This document shows positions 1 through 6,343 of a stretch of 21,751 bases of DNA, in pieces. Under the pieces are notes generated by a model that did not search any database, had not been told where the DNA came from, and saw only the letters and a list, made by a program, of their open reading frames with translations. Within the stretch, counting starts at the first letter, position 1, and every line of letters starts with the position of its first letter. Made by a program: the position numbers and the translations under genes. The DNA comes from a virus: positions 1-21,751 of the IMG/VR virus record IMGVR_UViG_3300038405_000366; one strand, given 5' to 3'.

Positions 1-993
1 TGAGAACCAGCCGGTTGCTGTCATATCGTGCCCGGGAACCGCTTGCGGAATCTCGATATCGTTCACCACAACTTTCATGACGCCCTGGATGGTTCCCATG
101 CTGAGCAGGGCTTCCATGTGGGTCAAGTTGCCGTCGTTTCGCGAGAAAATGATGAGAGCTTTGATCCAGCCGGTGCCGTAGACAAGCGGGACCGGATCAT
201 TGTATTTAGCGCTGTTCTCTTGGAGCGGCGATGGGTGCGTGGTTGTGGCGCCGGCCGTTCTTACCGTGATGAGCGAAGGCACATATTCAAACCCGCCGAA
301 GCGTTTCGTAACATTTCCCCGCGCGTCCCGCGAGAACATACCGCGCTCTATGCACTGGGTTCGCGAATAGTCGCACGATGTAAATGCTTGTCCGGAGCTC
401 AAATTCCCAACTCCGCCAGCAACATCCGCTGAGTACCCGCAGCGGTAATAACGTGAATACCGGCCGAGGCTTCCGCCGTTCAGCGCCTCGGCTCTCTGAT
501 CCGGGGAAGCGGGAAAGTTCCACGCACACGATCGCTGAATCCGCACCTCTGGTAGGGGAATGCGCTGCAGGCTCAGTTTGTTCGTGAATGTGAGAGTAAG
601 CGCGTCTTCCGTAATCTCATCCGGATCTCCGGCCACGCCACGGAACAGAGTCGTGCTCTCGGTCGTAATCGTCCCCGAAGGCAAATCCGCGAATGCAAAA
701 TAGACGGTAAGTTGAGTACCCTTCAACCCGATCTCGGTATTCAACTCCGAAATGGCCGAATCTGCGTTCGCCAGCACCACGGAGAGCTGACTGATACCGT
801 CCATTGCGTCGTCGGCCGAGAGTTGCAGGTCAAACAGATTGTGTTTCAGAACACGAGCTGAATACGGTTGGCCGTTGAATACCATCGAGTGGCTGCTCCA
901 ATATTGCATTTCACCGGAGGGCAGAACACACTCGAAGAACAGGAGTGGTGTATCGGCTTCTGCGAGCTGTTTAACCTGATTTATAGTTGCCAT
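1..993 (-). CDS. Tail hub protein with four-cysteine motif (gpL/GTA hub-like), 3' end cut by window
   Basis: An open frame of 331 codons starts at the ATG 993..991 and is still open at base 1. It begins MATINQVKQLAEADTPLLFF and has a hub-like beta-rich first 150 residues. Four cysteines (C156, C185, C207, C214) lie ahead of the motif KRFGGFEYVP; this Cys4 plus FGGF layout is what is known in lambda gpL and GTA-hub-type minor tail proteins, where the cysteines hold an iron-sulfur cluster. After residue about 250 the sequence changes character (PVPLVYGTGWIKALIIFSRN), resembling the start of gpJ-type central tail proteins, so the product may be a hub-fibre fusion. It starts 3 bases after the stop of the preceding distal-tail gene, so it is cotranscribed. 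The four-cysteine assignment is seen in the sequence; metal binding is inference. Family call fairly sure, full length unknown. Confidence 0.8.
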   Translation of the reverse strand, partial: MATINQVKQLAEADTPLLFFECVLPSGEMQYWSSHSMVFNGQPYSARVLKHNLFDLQLSADDAMDGISQLSVVLANADSAISELNTEIGLKGTQLTVYFAFADLPSGTITTESTTLFRGVAGDPDEITEDALTLTFTNKLSLQRIPLPEVRIQRSCAWNFPASPDQRAEALNGGSLGRYSRYYRCGYSADVAGGVGNLSSGQAFTSCDYSRTQCIERGMFSRDARGNVTKRFGGFEYVPSLITVRTAGATTTHPSPLQENSAKYNDPVPLVYGTGWIKALIIFSRNDGNLTHMEALLSMGTIQGVMKVVVNDIEIPQAVPGHDMTATGWFS

Positions 994-996
994 GTC

Positions 997-1800
997 TCAG
1001 TCCTGAATGGCTGCTTCGATTGAGAAGTTTGTTGCGAAGAGATTCGGGCCTTGCGCCGCAATGAGCAGTTCGTTCACGCTCCAATGAGCGGCCGCATAGA
1101 CCCCGCCTTTTTGAAGTGTGGGCCAATAGCGCGATGGCGCTGTTTGCGGTTCCAGCTGAGGCCCAAATACTGTCACCTGCTGGCCCGCCGCTAATTGTAA
1201 ACCGGCTGTAAAGGTTGCGGCGGTGTCTCCCAACACCCCCGCAGAAACAGCACGGGTCCAGTTACTGCCAATTGTGCAGGCTGTCTCGGCCGCTGACGAA
1301 GCGCCTTGGCGCGTTAATGTCAGTGTCGAGGGTTGATTGCTCATTGCGTATACCGAAAAGCAGTACTGATACCAGGCCGGAACCGCGAGCGTCTGCGTGA
1401 TCGCCTGCGCACTCTGCCCGGTGTTCGTCAGTACAAGCGCTCCTGAGCCGCCCATCGGGTCAGGCATGGCTGACGATACGGTAATGCCGCTCGGGATGGT
1501 CCAGAACGCCGACGACAAAGTTGCACTTCCGCTCAGCATGTTGTCAACCGGGTCAATGAACGTAAATGCATGGACCGGCCCCTGGCACTCCTGAAAAAGC
1601 GTTTGAAGCTGCTGCAGATCGGCTGCATTCAGGGCCGAGTAAGCCAATTGCCAGACAAGCTTCGTAGCGCCAGGGTCAGGCAAAAGGATCAGTTCGCCTG
1701 AAGGGAGTACATTCTTGACGCTTCGAGCGAGGTGCCCTCTGCGAAGGGGGTATTGGGCGATTGCGCCCGTCGAGAACTGGGGGAAAAACAAACTAGCCAT
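997..1800 (-). CDS. Distal tail protein (gpM/DUF2460-like) with an inserted carbohydrate-binding-like module
   Basis: 267 residues from the ATG at 1800, which overlaps the end of the upstream gene by 8 bases. A TTG nine bases earlier is possible, but ATG gives the start MASLFFPQFSTGAIAQYPL, which aligns with the start of the preceding gene product. Residues about 1-100 resemble small distal-tail proteins (FTFIDPVDNM near residue 87). Residues about 105-235 look like an inserted beta-sandwich of the kind common in phage receptor-binding proteins, ending in the typical VFGPQLEPQTAPSRYWPT. The last 35 residues appear to return to the distal-tail fold. Position between the tape-measure candidate and the hub supports a baseplate role. 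The insertion is inferred from comparison with the shorter neighbour; sugar binding is a guess. Confidence 0.65.
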   Translation of the reverse strand: MASLFFPQFSTGAIAQYPLRRGHLARSVKNVLPSGELILLPDPGATKLVWQLAYSALNAADLQQLQTLFQECQGPVHAFTFIDPVDNMLSGSATLSSAFWTIPSGITVSSAMPDPMGGSGALVLTNTGQSAQAITQTLAVPAWYQYCFSVYAMSNQPSTLTLTRQGASSAAETACTIGSNWTRAVSAGVLGDTAATFTAGLQLAAGQQVTVFGPQLEPQTAPSRYWPTLQKGGVYAAAHWSVNELLIAAQGPNLFATNFSIEAAIQD

Positions 1801-2152
1801 ATGTTTCAATCACCCAGAACTCAGTCGACGCCGAATCGATACCCAGATACTCGCTCACAAAGCCCGGCGCAGCAAACCGGCAATTGGGTACAGTCGTCCC
1901 GCTGTAAGGATCCGGAAATGCGAAGGTCGAGTAATCGCCGGCCTGTTCTACGAAAAACGCCTCTAACTGCCTGATCTCTTCTTCGCTCAGGAGATCCAGC
2001 TGAATTCTCCAACTGCGCAGCATTTTGGCCTGCGTGAGAAATCTTTGATCTGCTCCATCCAGAAATCTGACAACGTGTGCGCCTTGGCCCGTCTTAATCG
2101 CCAGCGGGTACTGCGCAACCACTCCAGTACTTAGGGTCGGGAAATTCGGCAT
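1793..2152 (-). CDS. Short distal tail protein (gpM/DUF2460-like), paralogue of the next gene
   Basis: 119 residues. The ATG at 2152 directly follows the TAG of the upstream gene with no gap, and a GGAG sits 7 bases before it. The start FPTLSTGVVAQYPLAIKTG matches FPQFSTGAIAQYPLRRGHLA of the next gene, and FAFPDPYSG corresponds to FTFIDPVDN, so the two are tandem paralogues. This copy lacks the extra module. The position (after tape measure, before hub) is that of RcGTA gp12 or lambda gpM, which link tail tube and hub. Its last bases overlap the next start by 8, indicating translational coupling. Family assignment rests on pattern and position and is moderately sure. Confidence 0.65.
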   Translation of the reverse strand: MPNFPTLSTGVVAQYPLAIKTGQGAHVVRFLDGADQRFLTQAKMLRSWRIQLDLLSEEEIRQLEAFFVEQAGDYSTFAFPDPYSGTTVPNCRFAAPGFVSEYLGIDSASTEFWVIETYG

Positions 2153-2794
2153 CTAAATCTCCGCGATTACGTCATTCAGAGAACTCGAGTTGAGCAGTGC
2201 CTGCTTGACTGCCTGGGCGATCTGCGCACTCTGATACTGAATGCCCGAAGTTGTGTTTTGGCCGGTTCCGGTAACAACAGTCGAGGTATTGCCGCTCTGA
2301 TAATCCGAGGCACCGTTCGAACCCACCGATATGGTTGCCTGCTGCGACTGTGGAAGTTGAAAAGGCACCAGCGCCGGAAGGGTAGTCTTCCCCCCTCCGA
2401 AAAGGTTTGATAAGCCCGAAAACACGCCTCCCAAACCGCCAATGCTTCCAAGCAGGCTGAGACCGCCGCCACTGGTGATGTTGCTCGCGACACCGCCCGA
2501 AAGGCTATGCTTCAGCACCTTGCCCCACTCGCCAGAAGAACTGCCCGCGCTAGCGCCTAAACTGGAAGGCGACCCGAACTTGATACCCGCGGGCACGTCC
2601 CTCGCGCTGAAACCGAGCGGCTTTAACTCATTGCCCGCCCCTATTCGTGGCTGCCCAGATCGCTGATTGTCCGATGTGGACAGCATCGAACCGATCAGAT
2701 CCGTCGCGCTAAATGTCGTCAGGCTGGTACCCGTGGTATTCGATTTACTCAGCTGGCTGAAAATCGATGTTAATAAGTTCTTACTGCTGGACAT
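2153..2794 (-). CDS. Putative short tape-measure protein
   Basis: 213 residues from ATG 2794, chosen because GGAG lies 7 bases upstream; a TTG at 2824 has no such site. The start overlaps the stop of the frameshifted chaperone frame by 14 bases. The protein is Ser/Gly/Thr rich, has no cysteine, and carries one hydrophobic Gly-rich stretch (LSLLGSIGGLGGVFSGL, about residues 113-129), as expected for a membrane-interacting tape-measure segment. Position between chaperone and distal-tail genes is the tape-measure slot. At this length it is far shorter than the 600-1,000+ residues of most siphophages and close to the roughly 220 residues known for RcGTA. The role is inferred from position and composition; it could instead be a small virion protein. 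Confidence 0.5.
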   Translation of the reverse strand: MSSSKNLLTSIFSQLSKSNTTGTSLTTFSATDLIGSMLSTSDNQRSGQPRIGAGNELKPLGFSARDVPAGIKFGSPSSLGASAGSSSGEWGKVLKHSLSGGVASNITSGGGLSLLGSIGGLGGVFSGLSNLFGGGKTTLPALVPFQLPQSQQATISVGSNGASDYQSGNTSTVVTGTGQNTTSGIQYQSAQIAQAVKQALLNSSSLNDVIAEI

Positions 2795-3119
2795 TTTGCT
2801 TCTCCGCTTGCCATTCGCGTTCAAGAAGGAGCATCGCCTCGACCGACTTCGCGTCCATCGAGAACAGAGGGCCTCCCCCGCCGCCCAGTTCCTTCCAGAT
2901 CAGAAATTCCTCAAGCCATGCTGCGCTTTGAGCCGTAATGATCGACTTCGGACATGCCGCCGAAGTCGTTCGCGACCGCGCCCAAACAATTTTGCCGGTC
3001 GTCGTGCCGCTTCGATCAAGGTGAGCGCAATTTCGTATCGTCGCCAGGCCGCTTGCCCGACACGGATCGCATTTCCACGCGGCTGGCGAGGAGAATTGAA
3101 AATGAAATGCGATCAGGAG
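2781..3119 (-). CDS. Tail assembly chaperone, -1 frameshift extension (T domain)
   Basis: This 112-codon frame has no plausible start codon of its own and is entered by -1 slippage at the end of the chaperone gene (codon CTC at 3119). The fusion product would be 243 residues. The frame starts LLIAFHFQFSSPAAWKCDPC and contains four cysteines in a C-x2-C ... C ... C pattern (CDPC, RNC, ACPKS), which looks like a small metal-binding knuckle. It ends in a clearly protein-like helical part (AAWLEEFLIWKELGGG, then VEAMLLLEREWQAEKQ). The TAA at 2783..2781 overlaps the tape-measure start. In lambda the corresponding GT fusion recruits tail tube subunits to the tape measure; the same role is inferred here. 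The Cys pattern and the continuous frame are seen directly. Confidence 0.72.
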   Translation of the reverse strand, partial: LLIAFHFQFSSPAAWKCDPCRASGLATIRNCAHLDRSGTTTGKIVWARSRTTSAACPKSIITAQSAAWLEEFLIWKELGGGGGPLFSMDAKSVEAMLLLEREWQAEKQNVQQ

Positions 3120-3125
3120 TTTTTT
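3041..3125 (-). promoter_or_regulatory. Programmed -1 ribosomal frameshift signal: slippery heptamer plus pseudoknot
   Basis: In the mRNA sense the zero frame reads GAA AGA AAA AAC TCC TGA, so the heptamer A-AAA-AAC (3125..3119) is in the exact X-XXY-YYZ register. Four bases later a perfect 11-bp stem begins: GATCGCATTTC (3114..3104) pairs with GAAATGCGATC (3075..3065) across a 28-base loop. Within the loop TCGCCAGCCGC (3089..3079) can pair with GCGGCCTGGCGA (3052..3041) with one bulged base, which makes an H-type pseudoknot. The zero-frame stop lies 3 bases past the heptamer. All of this is read directly; that it works as a recoding site follows from what is known of tail chaperone genes. 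Confidence 0.8.
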
Positions 3126-3511
3126 CTTTCTTGCTCGTCGAGCGCCGTTTCCGACCTGATCATTGAAATCGCTTCGTCGACCAGATCTTCAGGGCCCTTC
3201 TCAACCAATAGATTCACATTCGCCGGCTGCGCATCAATCAATAAGCCTTTGATCTCTGCGAGGCCCCATTCAAGATAGAGCTTGCGCGCCAATAGGTCTG
3301 ATAACGATGCTTCGAGCTGATCGGCTGCATCTCCAGCCCGTAGGAACTCATTCTTGAGCGTCAGTTCCCGTGTGCGCTGCGTCAGCTCGATTCTCTGGGC
3401 GAGCGAGCATCTTCGGATCGCGAAGTGCACGCCCGGACAAAGCGCGCTTTCATGCCAGACGATGCTCGAGTAGCAACACTCTTTATGCGAAGGCGATGTA
3501 GATTTCATCAT
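3113..3511 (-). CDS. Tail assembly chaperone (G frame)
   Basis: 132 residues from ATG 3511, preceded by AAGGTG six bases upstream, and overlapping the 3' end of the tail tube gene by 29 bases. A central part is helical (IELTQRTRELTLKNEFLRAG), followed by LYLEWGLAEIKGLLIDAQPA and EKGPEDLVDEAISMIRSE. It ends EQERKNS at the slippery site. The position between tail tube and tape measure, the acidic C-terminal half and the frameshift signal identify it as the G-type chaperone, which keeps tail tube and tape measure soluble during assembly. The WHES...PGVHFAIRR segment suggests that the N terminus is real well upstream of the helical part. An alternative start is the second ATG at 3508. Confidence 0.78.
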   Translation of the reverse strand: MMKSTSPSHKECCYSSIVWHESALCPGVHFAIRRCSLAQRIELTQRTRELTLKNEFLRAGDAADQLEASLSDLLARKLYLEWGLAEIKGLLIDAQPANVNLLVEKGPEDLVDEAISMIRSETALDEQERKNS

Positions 3512-4649
3512 TGGCAACACCTTGAGCAAGATTCTTTTTGAACTGCCACTGAAGGCGGGTTTCTGAGTCGTCAAACGCGGGAATCTCAGGAACTACGGCA
3601 GGCATATAAATGCCCATCAACTGGCCCGTCTGCTGACCCAGTTGGAGCATCGCCGGAACCGGAGTTCTGTTCTTTGCCGCCGCATAGATCGCATTAGTCT
3701 GCGCGTCGTCCTGGGCGAAGAGTGTGAACGTCGAACCAACCTGTCGCGGCCCCGGTACCACTGCCAACGGATACGAAGATCCATACTCCTTCGTCCGCAG
3801 TTCCAGATTGTTCTTCAACTCCACGTTCGCCGCCGTTAATGTGAAGAACTGATCCGCTCCACCGAGCCAGGCTTGTCCGAGATGACCGGGAACAATGGAG
3901 TAATCGAAGCTGCCAAGCGCCGGCTCCGCGGGAAAGCCCTGTAGGCCGGACTCGCCCGGCGCAAAACTAACGGTGTCGAGCAGGTTGGCAGCAGGCCCGG
4001 TGAACGAAAAGCCGTGATAATCACCGTTCACGACGATCTGCAATGAGTCAACGGCTGCTCCGGGTAACAAGCGGCTGGCTGTGGTTACCGGATCCCAGTA
4101 GTCATACAAAGTCACACTCGGCAACACAGTGCCTAACGGAAAAGTAATGGCCGGAGAGAGTGCGCTACTACCGGACGGCGGACTCAAGAACGGAGCGTTA
4201 ATGGTGATCGTCTGAGGGTCTATTACGCTTGTGACAAACCGGATCTCCCCGCCGAAAGCTACAGCCGAGCCTTTCGATAATGCGTGCGGTGCGGTCGTCG
4301 ACATCTGTGTCGCTGTTTGCACGGCGGCGATTATCAACCCCGAACTCGCAACTGGCGTTCCTCCGCATGCAGCCTCAAAAAGCGGTGCGTACCCCGGCTG
4401 ATTATTGCCATTCCACGAAGTGAGATAGGTCCGGACACTGAACGCGGTCTGCCGCCGGCCGTTGCTCGAAAATCCCAAGAATGTGCGCGTGCCCGTTTTG
4501 TCCTGGCGCTTGAGTCCTTCTAGGACCTGCTGTGCCTGCAGGTGCACCGCGGGGAATCTGTTCGCTGCCGTGACTGCCGCCGGCTGAGCATAACTTGCCT
4601 CCAGCGCGACATAGAATCTGTTAGCGTTCGATAAAATGTAGTTACTCAT
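3483..4649 (-). CDS. Major tail tube protein
   Basis: 388 residues starting MSNYILSNANRFYVALEASY. No good ribosome site precedes ATG 4649; the upstream gene stops 10 bases before, so translation is probably coupled. The N-terminal third has the RTFLGFSSNGRRQTAFSVRTYL pattern of tube subunits; a segment around residues 113-150 (MSTTAPHALSKG, VAFGGEIRFVTSV) looks like an inserted beta-sandwich. The C-terminal part (FDYSIVPGHLGQAWLGGADQ, then LELRTKEYGSSYPLA) completes a two-domain tube fold. It lies between the tail terminator-like gene and the chaperone, exactly the tube position in siphophages and GTAs. No family signature is certain by eye; the call rests on length, composition and context. 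Confidence 0.68.
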   Translation of the reverse strand: MSNYILSNANRFYVALEASYAQPAAVTAANRFPAVHLQAQQVLEGLKRQDKTGTRTFLGFSSNGRRQTAFSVRTYLTSWNGNNQPGYAPLFEAACGGTPVASSGLIIAAVQTATQMSTTAPHALSKGSAVAFGGEIRFVTSVIDPQTITINAPFLSPPSGSSALSPAITFPLGTVLPSVTLYDYWDPVTTASRLLPGAAVDSLQIVVNGDYHGFSFTGPAANLLDTVSFAPGESGLQGFPAEPALGSFDYSIVPGHLGQAWLGGADQFFTLTAANVELKNNLELRTKEYGSSYPLAVVPGPRQVGSTFTLFAQDDAQTNAIYAAAKNRTPVPAMLQLGQQTGQLMGIYMPAVVPEIPAFDDSETRLQWQFKKNLAQGVANDEIYIAFA

Positions 4650-4659
4650 AACAGTACGG

Positions 4660-5157
4660 TTAAGGAAGGCTTACATCGCAGCTCAGCGTCACTTTCGAAC
4701 ACGCGACGAAACCGAAGCCTCCGGCCTTCGGAGGCTGAAATTGCACATCGTACTTGCCGGTGAAAGTGAATCCATCTCCCCAATCGCCGACATTGGACCG
4801 CAGCACTTCTGAGAATGCCTCCACATAGAAGTGAATCCATTCGTCCGTCTGAGTCAAAAGGTTCGTACTCGCCCAGATCTCGGCGACAACACTCACAGCG
4901 CCGGAGAAGGACCGAAACTTCTCTGCTTTTTTGTTTTGCACAGCGTTCGTGTAGAGGCAGATTCGCGGATAAGAAAGCTGGATATTCTTATCAGCCAGGT
5001 CAGCACCGGCTGAGCTGGCAGCAATCTGTGTAGTGGCGATCTGTGGCAGTGTGATTTGAGCCGCGCCAGCTATATTCGTGAGAGCCTGTTGAAGTGCATC
5101 TCCTGTCGTGAGCATGCTGATTACCTTTTTCACTGCGAGTAACGATAGAGGAGGCAT
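4660..5157 (-). CDS. Tail terminator / tail completion-like protein
   Basis: 165 residues. ATG 5157 lies 2 bases after the stop of the connector gene and GAGG is 6 bases upstream. The sequence has an amphipathic N-terminal helix (GDALQQALTNIAGAAQ) then beta-rich parts (YPRICLYTNAVQNKK, GAVSVVAEIWAS, FTFTGKYDVQFQPP). Small alpha/beta proteins of this size between the head-tail connector and the tube gene usually cap the tail tube and join it to the head (lambda gpU or RcGTA gp8 type). The position is strong evidence; the family is not recognised with certainty from sequence alone, and a neck or stopper role is the main alternative. Confidence 0.5.
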   Translation of the reverse strand: MPPLSLLAVKKVISMLTTGDALQQALTNIAGAAQITLPQIATTQIAASSAGADLADKNIQLSYPRICLYTNAVQNKKAEKFRSFSGAVSVVAEIWASTNLLTQTDEWIHFYVEAFSEVLRSNVGDWGDGFTFTGKYDVQFQPPKAGGFGFVACSKVTLSCDVSLP

Positions 5158-5159
5158 AG

Positions 5160-5939
5160 TTACCCTCGGCGGATCTGCCTCGACAGCTGGATCCAGCAGT
5201 TCGGCTGCTGCCCGCCGGACGCGTCAGGGCCGTCGATCAAACCTGTAGCAGGAAGCTGCCACGTGGCCCCGATAGGCAACGGCGCCAAGTTCTGCCGGGT
5301 CAAACTGTCGTTTGTTGAGCCCGCATAAACGTTCCATCCGCAGGCGGCTGGCGGAGCTTTTAATACTCCCTCAGCCATGCCGATGACCACACTCGAGCTC
5401 GCAGTGAGAACGCTTCCATTCACAGCGCTGACCGCGCTCTCTTCGCCGATGTCGTTCACCCAGGCCGTTTGCACGAACAGCCCACCCTGAGGAGCGCTAC
5501 CAGTCTCAACGGAAACGAGCGGCACCAAAGGTCTGGGAAGCGGCTTGTAAACGATGCCTACCCCAGACTGGAAGTACGCATCCGCGGCCCGCTCCGTCTC
5601 GCTCTTATATTCGGTCAGCTTCGCATCGAACCGGGTGTTGAGTTGCACGTTGTAGGCTTCGGAGAAAAAACGTGAGAGTGAATCAAAGCAGAGCCACCGC
5701 TGAAGCGTGGGCGTTACAACGACTGTCGACAACCCCAACAGCCTGCGACTCATCCACTGCGGATCCGATGCGCCTACATTGAGAAGCCATAGCATCAGCT
5801 TGTCGGCAATCGCATTTGTCGCAAGCGTGATCTTGGTGTTGATGTCTATCCCATGCGAAGCGGCGATGGAATCGAGCGCAGTCTCATACTCAAGCAGGTC
5901 GTCCTCGGTCACGACGTTTGCGTCTGTGAATAGCGCCAT
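5160..5939 (-). CDS. Head-tail connector (adaptor) with C-terminal Ig/FnIII-like domain
   Basis: 259 residues from ATG 5939, 6 bases after the stop of the upstream gene. Residues 1-125 are mostly helical (EDDLLEYETALDSIAASHG, LSRFFSEAYNV, LTEYKSETERAADAYFQ), as in head-completion adaptors that bind under the portal. Residues about 140-245 are a separate beta-rich domain with the pattern WVNDIGEESAVS ... CGWNVYAGS ... ATWQLPATGLIDGP, which is the common Ig/FnIII-like decoration of phage structural proteins. The two-domain composition is read from the sequence; adaptor function is inferred from the place between capsid and tail genes. The ribosome site is weak (AGGG), suggesting coupling. Confidence 0.6.
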   Translation of the reverse strand: MALFTDANVVTEDDLLEYETALDSIAASHGIDINTKITLATNAIADKLMLWLLNVGASDPQWMSRRLLGLSTVVVTPTLQRWLCFDSLSRFFSEAYNVQLNTRFDAKLTEYKSETERAADAYFQSGVGIVYKPLPRPLVPLVSVETGSAPQGGLFVQTAWVNDIGEESAVSAVNGSVLTASSSVVIGMAEGVLKAPPAACGWNVYAGSTNDSLTRQNLAPLPIGATWQLPATGLIDGPDASGGQQPNCWIQLSRQIRRG

Positions 5940-5945
5940 AAGACC

Positions 5946-6281
5946 CTACTTTTTCGATGCGATCGGCTTCGTGTGAACGCTAAGCTCGCCTTGAGAGCCG
6001 CCCTCAGGAATGATCGCGACTTGAAGCCGCTTCGCGAGTTGAGCCTTCTCCGCTGCTTCCCTCGCGCATGCCTGCGCATCGTAGAAGTGTTTTGCGGTAT
6101 GTTCATCCGCGAGCGCAGCACGTCCTTCCGCGATCAGCTTGGCCGCTGCCTCGCGCGAAACTTCCGAGCAAACTCCGGGCTTTCCACCGTCGGACGTTTC
6201 GAGACTGACAACCACGACGTAGGCGGCTGCTATGCTCGCCTCAATCTCGCGAACCTTCCGGAAGTATTGTTTCAAGTCCAT
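5946..6281 (-). CDS. Small protein of unknown function in the head module
   Basis: 111 residues. ATG 6281 is preferred over the TTG at 6293 because AGAGG precedes it by about 4 bases. It starts MDLKQYFRKVREIEASIAAA, has a short hydrophobic strand (YVVVVSLET), and then a long Ala/Glu/Lys-rich helix (SREAAAKLIAEGRAALAD ... CAREAAEKAQLAKRL). It is not recognised as a known family. Its place directly after a terminator-like hairpin and before the connector suggests a head or neck accessory protein whose expression is stepped down compared with capsid. Coding is supported by the tight spacing to the next gene and clean ribosome site. Confidence 0.55.
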   Translation of the reverse strand: MDLKQYFRKVREIEASIAAAYVVVVSLETSDGGKPGVCSEVSREAAAKLIAEGRAALADEHTAKHFYDAQACAREAAEKAQLAKRLQVAIIPEGGSQGELSVHTKPIASKK

Positions 6282-6290
6282 ATTTCCTCT

Positions 6291-6324
6291 CAAAAAGAAA
6301 AGGGGGAGCCGTTGTGGCTCCCCT
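6291..6324 (-). terminator. Rho-independent terminator-like hairpin after the capsid gene
   Basis: On the minus strand GGGGAGCC (6323..6316), a five-base loop and GGCTCCCC (6310..6303) form an 8-bp GC-rich stem (extended by one pair), followed by CTTTTCTTTTT. It lies 20 bases after the major capsid stop and just before the start of the next gene. Since the tail genes lie beyond it without another obvious promoter, it probably lets part of the transcripts through, giving high capsid and lower downstream expression. Confidence 0.82.
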
Positions 6325-6343
6325 GCCGGTTGGGCCTTGCTGG

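Noticed and set aside
2943-2968. 9-bp inverted repeat CGACTTCGG/CCGAAGTCG
   Set aside because: Strong stem, but inside the T frame about 150 bases after the heptamer, too far to act in frameshifting, and without a T tract.
2868-3112. Zero-frame continuation after the chaperone stop (contains WRRYEIALTLIEAARR)
   Set aside because: It looks protein-like for about 30 codons but has no good start, ends at a stop inside the region, and does not include the clearly coding tail WLEEFLIWKEL. The -1 frame is open throughout and is explained by the slippery site.
3065-3126. Same 11-bp inverted repeat read as a plus-strand terminator (followed by a T run)
   Set aside because: No plus-strand gene ends there, the loop is 28 bases, and a 5-base gap separates stem and T run. 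The minus-strand recoding role fits all features better.
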